DNA of 64,000 nucleotides from JBKECF01 sp047974375. Its GTDB lineage: Bacteria > Bacillota > Clostridia > Lachnospirales > CAMZNU01. The translations under genes and the position numbers were made by a program. Shown here in pieces: positions 1 through 8,457 of this stretch (within the stretch, counting starts at the first letter, position 1; every line of letters begins with the position of its first letter). The notes below the pieces were generated by a model. The model was not told the DNA's origin. It saw only the letters and a program-made list of their open reading frames with translations, and did no database searches. The stretch covers positions 62,001 through 126,000 of the forward strand of contig JBKECF010000081.1 in NCBI GenBank assembly GCA_047974375.1. Reading direction: 5' to 3'.

Positions 1-353
1 ATGCCTCAAATTATGACCAAGTTGAATTAAAAATTGGAAGTACAAATGTAATGAAGAATAGTGGAAGTAGTGAACTAGATGTAGCTCCGGCTATTGTAGG
101 GAATACAACTTTTGTACCAGTAAGATTTGTAACTGAGAGTCTAGGTGCAAATGTAAGTTTTGATAATGCTGCAAGAACTGCTATTATTGAACTAGATGGA
201 ACTACACATGAATTTGTAATTGGTGAAAAAGATGGAAATTCACCTTTTATAGAGAATGAACGTATGCTTATTCCAGTAAGATTTGTATCAGAAAGTTTTG
301 GAGCAAATGTTATTTGGTATGGTGTAGATAAAACTATACAGATTACAAAGTAG
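1..353 (+). CDS. Copper amine oxidase N-terminal-like (stalk) domain protein, 3' end
   Basis: The frame is already open at base 3, so the gene starts outside the window and only its C-terminal end is present. The visible part is a duplicated repeat: 'VPVRFVTESLGANV' and, about 50 residues later, 'IPVRFVSESFGANV', each followed by a short strand of the type 'AIIEL' or 'TIQIT'. This is the pattern of the copper-amine-oxidase N-terminal-like domain (PF07833 type), which in Clostridia is a surface or cell-wall-associated module of secreted proteins and has no copper chemistry by itself. What the upstream part of the protein does cannot be seen. A bidirectional terminator follows. Confidence 0.8.
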   Translation, partial: ASNYDQVELKIGSTNVMKNSGSSELDVAPAIVGNTTFVPVRFVTESLGANVSFDNAARTAIIELDGTTHEFVIGEKDGNSPFIENERMLIPVRFVSESFGANVIWYGVDKTIQITK

Positions 354-374
354 TATAGAAAAAAGTTAATAAAA

Positions 375-427
375 CAAAAAAACAGGACATGAGGTATAGT
401 TTAATATATCCATGACCTGTTTTTTTG
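375..427. terminator. Bidirectional intrinsic terminator
   Basis: An A-rich arm ending in ACAGGACATG pairs with CATGACCTGT followed by seven T. The hairpin lies between convergent genes, and its A-rich arm gives a T-run on the minus strand too, so it can serve both. Confidence 0.75.
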
Positions 428-449
428 TCTTGTTTTATAGATAATTTTG

Positions 450-1639
450 TTAGTTAGAATGTGAATTAATGTATCTAACTTTTGCAAGATATAGCAGTAC
501 TAAAGCCAATATAGCTACTATGAAGGTTATTGCCCATATCGATAGGACGCCAATTTCTTCAATAATTACACTTGATAATAGTGAGCAAAATGCTAAACCA
601 AGACTTCTTGCTGCTAGAATAAAAGAACTTGCTGAACCTATATTTGCTTCACCAAGCAATTTTCCAAGAAATACATAGGAATTAATAATGTATATGACCT
701 CAGCAATTGACCAAAGTGTTGTTAAAATGAAAATTCCCCATAGAGAAGTTGTAAATGCCAATCCTCCGAAGCCGATAGATAGAAAAAGGCAACTACATAT
801 AAGCGAACCTATTAATGACATTTTATTTGTAAGCTGCGTCAAGATTGGTGTTAAAACTAATAAGGTAGCTGTATTGTAAGAAATAATATAGCTATAGTAC
901 CTAACACCATTTTCACTAAAAATATATTGTAATGACAGTGGCAGTGAAAATTTTTGTTGAGCGAAACTAAATTCCATAAATATAAAAGCGATAAAGACTA
1001 GTATGCCTATATATTTGTATTTGAAGTTTATATGCTTGGGTGTAAGTGAAGTTTTTTGCGATTTGGATGTTTTTTCATTATGGTGCTGTTTAATAAATAT
1101 TGTTAGAATTATAAGAGCAAGTATAACGCATATAGTGAAAAATAAAAAAAGAATATTTAATTTTTCAAAATAAATTCCCACTAAAAGACTAGAAATAATT
1201 TGTCCTATATTTCGTCCTAAATAGATTAAAGAATATGCAATTTTAAATTGCTTTGTTGGTACTAATTCAATAATAATAGCATAAATAGATGGACTGGAAA
1301 TGCCTATTAAAATCATTGCTATGCTTAAAAAGGCTATTTTAAAAGAGCTATATCTGCAAACATATAAATAATTAATGCTATAGCATAGGCAAACCTAGTA
1401 ATTAGTATAATTGTCTTTTTATTATATTGGTTTGCTAATTTACCGCCGAACATGGATACGGGTATAAGTAAAAGCATAATTATACAAAAAAGTAATCCAC
1501 TACTATATGTACTTAATTTAAAGGTAACATTAAACATCAAAATTAGAAATGGCATAATAGAGCCACCTGCAGTAAGCAGTAAACAAACTATGAAGTATAG
1601 ATGAATTCTATAATTCAGTTTTTTATATTCATTAATCAT
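450..1639 (-). pseudogene. MFS transporter, split by one frameshift
   Basis: Two minus-strand frames (1334-1639, 101 residues; 450-1316, 288 residues) together make one typical major facilitator of about 390 residues with roughly 12 hydrophobic segments. The first frame ends 'FADIALLK' and stop. Adding one A to the A-run at 1337-1340 restores '...ALLKIAFLSIAMILIG...' straight into the second frame. A loop-2 type motif (GGKLANQYNKK) is present near residue 65. The substrate cannot be told. It lies 13 bp downstream of a decayed radical SAM gene in the same direction, so it was probably part of that module, for example as an exporter. A sequencing error in the homopolymer is possible, but the decay of the neighbour argues for real loss. 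Confidence 0.75.
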
Positions 1640-1652
1640 TTAATCACTTCTT

Positions 1653-2551
1653 TTATTTATTACAAAACGGATCTTCTGCTAAATAATCCATTTTCATCTT
1701 GTGTGCAGCTGCTCGACAACCTCCACAAAAAAGTAAGCTTTCACATTGTGAGCATTTGCCTTTGATATTTTTAGATCTATCCCTTAAAGAATCTAATATG
1801 GGACCATCATACTCTCAGTATATCTGTCAAGGGTTTATCTTCTATATTACCCACCGTTAATGGTAGTAGCGTACAGGGACATATATCACCATTATTGTTT
1901 ATGGTAATATTTTATGTCTGCACTACAGCCACCTACTATTAAATCTTCAGCAAGTTCATCAAAAAATTCTTTCTTTATGCTTTTTTTATTGATGTCATTA
2001 AAGCAAGGGTCTTCTGTTAAGATAAACTCATCACCATAAGCTTTTTTCAATTCTAAAATGGTATTTAAAAATATATGATGCTCAATTGGTGTAATATGGC
2101 TTAGTAGTTTTGACGGGTGCTTTGTGTCTGATGTATATTTATTTATTGAAACTCCATAGACTTTTAATTCTTTACCTAAGTCAACAAAATTGTGAATGTT
2201 ATTGAAGTTTATATTTGACACTGTCATTCTAATAACGGGGGCAAGATTATTTTTGACTAGTTTTTTTATTATTGCGATAGTATTTTTAAAAGTACCCTCT
2301 CCTCGATAGAAATCGTGCTCTTTTTCTATTGAAGATTCTAAACTTATTTGTAGTTTTAGTTTTTTATGATTTCTAAAGAATTTTATCATATTATCGTCTA
2401 TGAGTAAACCGTTAGTGGCTAAAGTTATTTGACAGCCCACCTTTTCTGTTAATAGATCTATATATTCTAAAATATTAGGGCATATTAAGGGCTCGCCTCC
2501 AAGTAAACCGATTGTTTTTACCTCCTTTAAAAATACCGATAATTAACATGC
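1653..2551 (-). pseudogene. Radical SAM/SPASM protein, truncated and frameshifted
   Basis: The minus strand encodes the middle and end of a radical SAM enzyme with a SPASM-type C-terminus, but not as one frame. The segment begins after a stop near 2551 with '...VKTIGLLGGEPL', the GGEP motif after the first strand; the preceding CxxxCxxC cluster-binding loop is absent. It runs to 1892 (GGCSADIKYYH, stop). It resumes after one extra A with 'INNNGDICPC', and after a second +1 shift near 1810 continues to 'CSQCESLLFCGGCR...AEDPFC' and a stop at 1653. The cysteine spacing of the end is that of SPASM proteins such as peptide maturases and haem-pathway AhbD/NirJ relatives. Three independent lesions make this a clear pseudogene. 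Its original substrate is unknown. Confidence 0.85.
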
Positions 2552-2686
2552 AAAATTACAAAATACAAATTAAATTTAAATACCTGAAAAGAATATCAAA
2601 GTTGTAATTTGGTTGTGTAATTGCATAAATAAATCATACATTATTTTTTTTTTGTAAAGTAAAATCAATAGGGCAAAATGTACTGT

Positions 2687-3133
2687 TTAAAAACAACTTA
2701 AAGCATAGGTGGCGATTTTAATGTCATTTTCTAAAACTCCGCCTGAAACGCCAATAGCGCCAACATAGGTATTATTTTTAACAATAGGCACACCACCGCT
2801 TAACATACAAAATTTATTGGGATATGAATATTGTAAACCATACCAGGCTTCACCAAATTGAGTTTTTTTAGCTAATTCCTCTGTAGAAGATTCTAAAGAA
2901 ATAGCGGTGTAAGCTTTAGCATAGGATACATCAATACTTGCCAATATTGAATTATCCATACGTTGCATGGAAATTATATTTCCACTGTTATCTACAACGG
3001 TGATTGTAACATTTTCATTTAGCTCCCTAGCTTTTTTTATTCCTCTATCTATAATTTCCGTTGCATAATTTAAAGTTAGTTTTTCTGTTTTTAATTTATT
3101 CAGCACTTCATCTATTATATTTTTTTCGTTCAT
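2687..3133 (-). CDS. GlcG/HbpS family protein (DUF336)
   Basis: A 148-residue protein of the GlcG/HbpS family, small PAS-like alpha/beta proteins often found with haem, glycolate or diol metabolism. Family signatures seen are 'VVDNSGNIISMQRMD' in the first third, 'SYAKAYTAISLE' in the middle, and the glycine-rich 'SGGVPIV...YVGAIGVSGG' near the end. Length is normal for the family. A good ribosome site (GGAGG, 6-7 nt before ATG) fixes the start at 3133. No signal peptide is seen, so the protein is probably cytoplasmic. It is monocistronic and divergent from the ABC importer. The biochemical role of most members is not established, and none is assigned here. Confidence 0.8.
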   Translation of the reverse strand: MNEKNIIDEVLNKLKTEKLTLNYATEIIDRGIKKARELNENVTITVVDNSGNIISMQRMDNSILASIDVSYAKAYTAISLESSTEELAKKTQFGEAWYGLQYSYPNKFCMLSGGVPIVKNNTYVGAIGVSGGVLENDIKIATYALSCF

Positions 3134-3252
3134 ATAAAACCTCCATAATTTACAAAAGTGATTGTTATATTAATTTTAATTCATTTGTAAGAATAAATCA
3201 AAAAAAATCCAGTCATAAAAAAGGTAAAATTCAAATATATGACGGATTAAGT

Positions 3253-3280
3253 TTTACATATGTCATTTATATGATAGAAT
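3253..3280 (+). promoter_or_regulatory. Sigma-A type promoter of the amino-acid importer
   Basis: TTTACA (3253-3258), 16-bp spacer, TAGAAT (3275-3280), about 65 bp before the start of the substrate-binding protein gene. Confidence 0.5.
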
Positions 3281-3346
3281 ATCCCTATAAAAAAATTTAA
3301 AGGTTAAATTTTATAAAAAATTGGTACGTATAAAAAAGGAGGAACT

Positions 3347-4144
3347 ATGAAAAAATTATTAGCAGTTATAATAATGGCAAGCTTATTTGTTGTGGGATGT
3401 GGTAATACTGGTGAAAAGGAAGTAGAAAAAACAGGAACAGAAGGAAATTTAGAAATAGTAATAGGTTTAGATGATAGCTTTGCTCCTATGGGATTTGTAG
3501 AGAATGGAGAATTAGTTGGCTTTGATATAGATTTGGCCAAGGCTGTTTTTGAAGAAGCGGGCGTTGATTATAAATTTCAGCCCATAGATTGGAATTCTAA
3601 GGAGCTGGAGTTGAAAACAGGCAATATTGATTGTATATGGAACGGTTTAAGCATTACAGATAAACGTAAGCAAGAAATGCTATTTACTGAGCCATATTTA
3701 AATAATAGACAAATTATATTTGTCTTGGAAGATTCTGCAATAAATGCTAAAACGGATTTAGTTGGTAAAGTTGTAGGTGTCCAGGCGGGTTCAACAAGTT
3801 TAAATGCTGTGGAAAAAGATTCAGTATTTCAGGAAATAGGAGAGATTTCTGAATACGATACAAATGTTAATGCCATTTTAGACTTAGACATAGGACGAGT
3901 TGAAGCAGTAGTTTGTGATGAGATAGTAGGTAGATATTATATAGAGAATTTAGAATTAACAAATAATATTCGTGTGTTAGATGAAGATTTTGGCGGGGAG
4001 GAATATGGTATTGCTACAAGAATGGATGATACTGAAACTAATAAGCTGATTTCAGACAACCTAAAAGCTGTAATAGAAAAAGGCGAAGGCAGTGAAATTT
4101 CTAAAAAATGGTTTGGTGAAGATATATTAAAAGGGATTCAGTAG
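3347..4144 (+). CDS. Amino-acid ABC transporter substrate-binding lipoprotein
   Basis: A 265-residue periplasmic-binding-protein-like lipoprotein. The signal sequence ends in the lipobox VVGC with the lipidated cysteine at residue 18. The rest matches the SBP_bac_3 family for polar amino acids: 'PMGFVENGELVGFDIDLAKA' in the first lobe, 'TDKRKQEMLFTEPY' and 'VVGVQAGSTS' in the second. The ribosome site AGGAGG lies 6 nt before ATG. It is the first gene of a three-gene operon with permease (27 bp downstream) and ATPase, the standard polar amino-acid uptake system. The exact amino acid (cystine, glutamine and arginine are family possibilities) cannot be told from sequence alone. Confidence 0.93.
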   Translation: MKKLLAVIIMASLFVVGCGNTGEKEVEKTGTEGNLEIVIGLDDSFAPMGFVENGELVGFDIDLAKAVFEEAGVDYKFQPIDWNSKELELKTGNIDCIWNGLSITDKRKQEMLFTEPYLNNRQIIFVLEDSAINAKTDLVGKVVGVQAGSTSLNAVEKDSVFQEIGEISEYDTNVNAILDLDIGRVEAVVCDEIVGRYYIENLELTNNIRVLDEDFGGEEYGIATRMDDTETNKLISDNLKAVIEKGEGSEISKKWFGEDILKGIQ

Positions 4145-4171
4145 AAAAATTAAAAGTATAAAGGAGATAGC

Positions 4172-4813
4172 ATGGACGGTTTAATTAAAGAAATGTTGGA
4201 GGGGTCAATTGTTACTATAGAAATATTTTTTCTAGTAATTGTACTTTCTGTGCCTTTGGGATTATGTATAACGTTTTTATATATGTCTAAAAATGTAGTA
4301 GTACAAAAAGTAACAGCATTTTATATACTGTTAATGAGGGGAACACCTTTGCTTTTGCAACTTTTCTTCTTTTATTATGGACTGCCATATATACCTGTTA
4401 TAGGTAAATACTTAGTTTTTACAAGGTTTTGGGCTTGTATTGTTGCTTTTGTGTTAAACTATGCTGCTTACTTTGCAGAAATATTTCGAGGAGGTTTACT
4501 GGCTGTTGATATTGGCCAATACGAAGCGGCAAAAGTTCTTGGGTTTACGAAGTTTCAAACTTTAAGAAAAATAGTTATACCACAGATGTTTAGGGTTACA
4601 TTACCATCTATAAGTAATGAGGCAATTATTTTGGTAAAGGATACGGCTTTAGTATCAGCAATTTCTGTTGCTGAATTGCTAAAAGTTACCAATAGTGCTG
4701 TTAGCTCAACTGCAAGCGTAACACCTTTTTTTATAGCGGGGATATTCTATCTTGTAATGAGCTATGTAGTTACAGTATTCTTTAAGTTTTTAGAGAGAAA
4801 ATATGCTTTTTAA
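4172..4813 (+). CDS. Amino-acid ABC transporter permease
   Basis: A 213-residue integral membrane protein with about five hydrophobic segments, the size and layout of HisM/GlnP-type permeases. The cytoplasmic coupling loop that docks onto the ATPase is visible as 'EAAKVLGFTKFQTLRKIVIPQ'-like sequence around residues 127-147, beginning EAAKVLG. The early segment 'TAFYILLMRGTPLLLQLFF' is the typical RGTPLL region of this family. It sits between the binding protein and the ATPase genes with short gaps and is surely co-transcribed. It would form the homodimeric channel of the importer. Confidence 0.93.
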   Translation: MDGLIKEMLEGSIVTIEIFFLVIVLSVPLGLCITFLYMSKNVVVQKVTAFYILLMRGTPLLLQLFFFYYGLPYIPVIGKYLVFTRFWACIVAFVLNYAAYFAEIFRGGLLAVDIGQYEAAKVLGFTKFQTLRKIVIPQMFRVTLPSISNEAIILVKDTALVSAISVAELLKVTNSAVSSTASVTPFFIAGIFYLVMSYVVTVFFKFLERKYAF

Positions 4814-4839
4814 AATAATTTGATTGCTAAGGAGTTAGA

Positions 4840-5580
4840 ATGGAAGATATAATAGTTGTAAATGATTTACATAAATATTTTATGGATCTAGAGGTTTTAA
4901 AAGGAGTTTCATTTTCTTTAAAAAAAGGAGAAGTTTTATCTGCTATAGGATCTTCAGGCTCAGGTAAAAGTACGATGTTAAGGTGCGTGATAGAGTTAGA
5001 ACGTTGCAACAGCGGTGATATTTTTGCTTTTAATAAAGTGATTTGTAAAGATGGTATTTATAGACCAGAAAAGGAGCTACGAGAAATTAGAAAAGATATG
5101 GGCATGGTTTTTCAAAGTTATAATTTATTTCCGCATATGACAGTAAGTGAAAATTTAAAAATCCCTTTAAACCTTCTTAAGGAAAAGAAAAAACAGGAAA
5201 TTGAAGAATTATGTAAATACAATTTAAATAAAGTAGGTCTTATGGATAAATATAACGAATACCCAAATAAATTATCTGGAGGACAAAAACAAAGGGTTGC
5301 TATTGCAAGGACGCTAATGCTTAATCCTAAGGTAATATTTTTTGATGAGCCTACATCAGCTTTAGACCCAGAGCTTACTAGGGAAGTACTAAAAGTAATA
5401 AGAAATTTAAGAGATGAAAAAATGACAATGATAATTGTAACCCATGAAATGAATTTCGCACGAGAGGCGTCAGATGAGGTTATGTTTCTTCATGAAGGGA
5501 AAATTTTGGAAAAGGGTAGTCCAAATGATATTTTTCAATCAAGTAATGAAAGAATACGTACTTTTTTAGATGGGGAGTAA
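4840..5580 (+). CDS. Amino-acid ABC transporter ATP-binding protein
   Basis: A 246-residue ABC ATPase of the GlnQ/HisP type. Seen in order: Walker A 'GSSGSGKST' (residues 37-45), Q-loop 'MVFQSYNLFPHMTV', signature 'LSGGQKQRVAIARTL', Walker B 'VIFFDEPTSALDPEL', and the switch histidine in 'IIVTHEMNFA'. All key residues are present and length is normal. It energises uptake by the permease encoded 26 bp upstream. It is the last gene of the operon, closed by a strong terminator. Confidence 0.95.
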   Translation: MEDIIVVNDLHKYFMDLEVLKGVSFSLKKGEVLSAIGSSGSGKSTMLRCVIELERCNSGDIFAFNKVICKDGIYRPEKELREIRKDMGMVFQSYNLFPHMTVSENLKIPLNLLKEKKKQEIEELCKYNLNKVGLMDKYNEYPNKLSGGQKQRVAIARTLMLNPKVIFFDEPTSALDPELTREVLKVIRNLRDEKMTMIIVTHEMNFAREASDEVMFLHEGKILEKGSPNDIFQSSNERIRTFLDGE

Positions 5581-5604
5581 GTTTTATAGTTTCTAGGGAA
5601 AAAT

Positions 5605-5660
5605 CAAAAATGGGCTGTTTTGAAATAGGTTTTCTATTTTAGGGCAGCCCATTTTTTGTT
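5605..5660 (+). terminator. Intrinsic terminator after the amino-acid importer
   Basis: AAAAATGGGCTG pairs with CAGCCCATTTTTTG across a loop of about 25 nt, leaving a T-run. The next gene is convergent, and the A-rich arm may let it work in both directions. Confidence 0.8.
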
Positions 5661-5691
5661 TTAATATATTGAAATTAAATTAAAGTTATTT

Positions 5692-6414
5692 TTACTCGTA
5701 GTACATTTTATAAACCTCTTGGGTGTATTTATCACCATCATATACAATCAAATTAGGCAAAACGTTTACAGAGGATTTTCCACCTTTAATACCTTCAACC
5801 AAAACGATATTAGGTGGTTTGTTTTGGTGTGGTACAACAAATTGTAAAGTTTTAGGTTCTATTTTATACTCTCGCATTGTGCATAAAATATCTGCAAGTC
5901 TATCTGGTCTATGAACCATGTAGAATTTGCCACCATATTTTAAAGCTGACGAACTGACTTTAAGAACAAGGTTTAAATCACATGTGATTTCATGACGTGC
6001 AATTGCCTTTTCTTTAGACATACTTTCTTTACCTCTATTTGCCATGTAAGGTGGGTTAACTGTTACTATATCAAAGTAACCATGGTTATAATATTTGCTA
6101 TAGTTATTTATATTGTCGTGAATTACATCTATAACATTTCCTAAGGAGTTATATTCTACACTACGTTTTGCCATGGAATATATCGCATCTTGTATTTCTA
6201 TGGCGGCAATTTCTTCTGTATCATACTTACCCTTTAAGAGTATTGGTACAATGGCGTTTCCCGTGCATAAATCTAGAATTTTACTTTGTTTTTTAGCTTT
6301 CGCAAAGCTAGATAGTAATACGGCGTCTATACCGAAACAAAAAAACTCATTGTTTTGAATTATTTTGTAATTTTTTCTATGTAAGTCATCTAGCCTTTCA
6401 TTTTCAAGTAGCAT
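5692..6414 (-). CDS. trmN6: tRNA1(Val) adenine-N6-methyltransferase-like protein (YabB/TrmN6)
   Basis: A 240-residue class I SAM methyltransferase. Motif I is 'LDLCTGNAIVPILL' (residues 47-60), and the amino-methyltransferase motif IV 'NPPYM' lies at residues 120-124. The family (YabB in Bacillus, YfiC/TrmN6 in E. coli) methylates N6 of an adenine in tRNA. Its start codon overlaps the stop codon of ricT by one base (TAATG), so the two are translationally coupled. The gene order holB-ricT-yabB is conserved in Firmicutes and supports the assignment. The exact target base has not been shown for most Firmicute members. Confidence 0.82.
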   Translation of the reverse strand: MLLENERLDDLHRKNYKIIQNNEFFCFGIDAVLLSSFAKAKKQSKILDLCTGNAIVPILLKGKYDTEEIAAIEIQDAIYSMAKRSVEYNSLGNVIDVIHDNINNYSKYYNHGYFDIVTVNPPYMANRGKESMSKEKAIARHEITCDLNLVLKVSSSALKYGGKFYMVHRPDRLADILCTMREYKIEPKTLQFVVPHQNKPPNIVLVEGIKGGKSSVNVLPNLIVYDGDKYTQEVYKMYYE

Positions 6415-7277
6415 TATTCTATTTCATCCTGTTCATTCTGTGTACTTTTTTTATTATTCTTTTTAACCTCTACTTCAGTTATGGAGTAAAATTTAATATC
6501 TGTTGTTTCGTTGTTTTTATCTTTTAGTGCTATTTTTAAAATTTGCCTTAGGGTATTAATGGACATAATTTGACCTTTGCCATCAGGAGTAGTAACAGTA
6601 TCTCCTATGTTTGGTAAAGTTTTATTTATTTCTTGATATACTTCATCTTCGTATTGTAAACAACACATTAAACGACCACAAGAGCCTGATATTTTAACGG
6701 GGTTAAGGGATAGGTTTTGGTCTTTTGCCATTTTAATAGATACAGGATGGAAGTCTCCTAAAAAAGTGGCACAACAAAGAGGTCGACCACACATGCTTAT
6801 GCCGCTTATTGCTTTAGCTTCATCGCGTACACCTATTTGTCTTAATTCTATTCTTGTTCTAAAAATAGCAGCTAAGTCTTTTACTAGTTCCCTAAAATCT
6901 ATACGACCGTCTGCCGTAAAGTAAAATAACAGTTTGCCTTTATCGAAGGTATACTCGGCATCAATTATTTTCATTTCTAAATTATGATTTTTAATTTTTT
7001 CTTCGCAAACCTCAATTGCTTTTTTTGCCTCTTCAAGATTTTGTAAATATTTTTTTGTGTCATAATCAGTAGCTAAACGGATTAGTGGCTTTAAAGGCAA
7101 TATAGATTTATCTACTACTTCCATCTTATTTGGAATTACAACGGTACCGTATTCTGTGCCTCTTATGGTTTCCAGTATAGCTCCTTGTTGGTATTGGGTT
7201 TTTTTTCCACAGGGGTCGAAGTAATATATTTTACCAACTGGCTTAAATCTTACGCCAATTATTTCAGTTTGATTCAT
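6414..7277 (-). CDS. ricT: PSP1 domain protein RicT (YaaT)
   Basis: A 287-residue PSP1-domain protein of the RicT/YaaT family. In Bacillus, RicT forms a complex with RicA (YmcA) and RicF (YlbF) that carries [4Fe-4S] clusters, stimulates RNase Y-dependent mRNA maturation and influences sporulation and competence. The cysteine-rich middle is well conserved ('CGRPLCC' and 'SGSCGRLMCC', around residues 165-210). An earlier in-frame ATG exists at 7316, but it lies inside holB; the ATG at 7277 has its own AGGAGA site and follows the holB stop by 8 bp, so it is preferred. The last ~20 residues are charged and probably disordered. Confidence 0.9.
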   Translation of the reverse strand: MNQTEIIGVRFKPVGKIYYFDPCGKKTQYQQGAILETIRGTEYGTVVIPNKMEVVDKSILPLKPLIRLATDYDTKKYLQNLEEAKKAIEVCEEKIKNHNLEMKIIDAEYTFDKGKLLFYFTADGRIDFRELVKDLAAIFRTRIELRQIGVRDEAKAISGISMCGRPLCCATFLGDFHPVSIKMAKDQNLSLNPVKISGSCGRLMCCLQYEDEVYQEINKTLPNIGDTVTTPDGKGQIMSINTLRQILKIALKDKNNETTDIKFYSITEVEVKKNNKKSTQNEQDEIE

Positions 7278-7285
7278 AGTTTCTC

Positions 7286-8275
7286 CTATTTCTCTTTCAA
7301 TTTCAATAAAAGACATTCTATAGAAATTTGAAAGTTAGCATTTCTACTTATTCTCTGTTGACATTCTTTTATTGAACTAATTTTAAATAACAAATTTTTA
7401 ATAGTAAATTTTTCACTTTCTCTAAGTATAACATTTTTTTTATCTTTTTGAATAATCAATTTACCTTTTGTTTCTTTTGCAATAATAACATCTCTGTACC
7501 AAAAAAGCATTATTTCAAAAATAATGTCCATTTTATCTTTGTTTTCCTTAAAAAAGTCGTATAGGCTAAAAAGTTCATTTAAGTCTAAGTTGTCTAAGGC
7601 TGTTAAAATTTTAGTAAGGTTATTACGAATTGCATTGAAGTCTTGGCTTTCTATTATGTTTTTTGCTCTTCCTATGTTGCCAAAACTGTAGCTGGCATAA
7701 AATGAAACTTCATCATCTGCAAGAGTATATTGGTCTTTTATATATATTTCCATTTCAGTGCCTGTTAGTAAACTTAACTTGTATAAAACACAACGAGAAA
7801 GAATAGTAGGTAAAAGTTCGTTGTGGTTAGTAGTTATTATGATAAAAATACAAAATTCAGGTGGGGTTTCTATAGTTTTTAATAGCGCGTTTTGGCTTTG
7901 TACAGTTAAGTCGTTTCCGTTTAAAATTATATATATTTTATATTGACTCTCGAAGGGCATAATGCTTACAGTGCTGTTTATTTCATCTCTTATTATATCT
8001 ACACCTATGGTTGCTTTATCCTTCTTTTCTACAAAGATAATGTCAGGGTGGTTATTACTTTTTATCCTTTTACAATGTGAACATATACCACATCCGCATT
8101 TATTTTCACATAGAATTGTGCTAACAAATGCCAATGTAATATCAAGGGAATTTATTCCAGCTTCACCATCAATTATGTAAGCGTGAGATAAGTTACCCTT
8201 GACAATGGTTTTTTTCATGGCATTAATTATTTTTTTGTTACCCAATATTTTATTAAAGTTATTAAAATTTTCCAT
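7286..8275 (-). CDS. holB: DNA polymerase III delta' subunit
   Basis: A 329-residue clamp-loader subunit. It begins with the AAA+ fold ('GNLSHAYIIDGEAGINS', a degenerate P-loop, as usual for delta'), followed by a four-cysteine zinc module 'CENKCGCGICSHC' (residues ~53-65) and the sensor 1 region 'NALLKTIETPP'. Family members load the sliding clamp onto primed DNA together with DnaX and HolA and do not themselves hydrolyse ATP. It is the first gene of the holB-ricT-trmN6 operon. The ribosome site AAGGAAG is 5 nt before ATG. Length matches Firmicute homologues. Confidence 0.92.
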   Translation of the reverse strand: MENFNNFNKILGNKKIINAMKKTIVKGNLSHAYIIDGEAGINSLDITLAFVSTILCENKCGCGICSHCKRIKSNNHPDIIFVEKKDKATIGVDIIRDEINSTVSIMPFESQYKIYIILNGNDLTVQSQNALLKTIETPPEFCIFIIITTNHNELLPTILSRCVLYKLSLLTGTEMEIYIKDQYTLADDEVSFYASYSFGNIGRAKNIIESQDFNAIRNNLTKILTALDNLDLNELFSLYDFFKENKDKMDIIFEIMLFWYRDVIIAKETKGKLIIQKDKKNVILRESEKFTIKNLLFKISSIKECQQRISRNANFQISIECLLLKLKEK

Positions 8276-8457
8276 TTTTCTTCCTTAAATAATTTTTATA
8301 AATTTTAATTCATTATATCATTATTTTTTAAAATGATGTTAGTAAAAATAAAAGCGCAAATAATAAAATAAATGGTTTACAAACACAGATAAAATAAACT
8401 ACTATATAGTATAAATATTAGTTTGGAATTTTAAAAAAACCGGGCAAAGGAGATTGC

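Noticed and set aside
1337..1344. Programmed -1 frameshift at T TTA AAA in the MFS gene
   Set aside because: Membrane transporters are not known to need it, the neighbouring gene is clearly decayed, and a homopolymer indel explains it more simply.
8350..8457. Promoter for the first DUF389 gene
   Set aside because: Several TATA-like boxes occur, but none has a -35 box at proper spacing.
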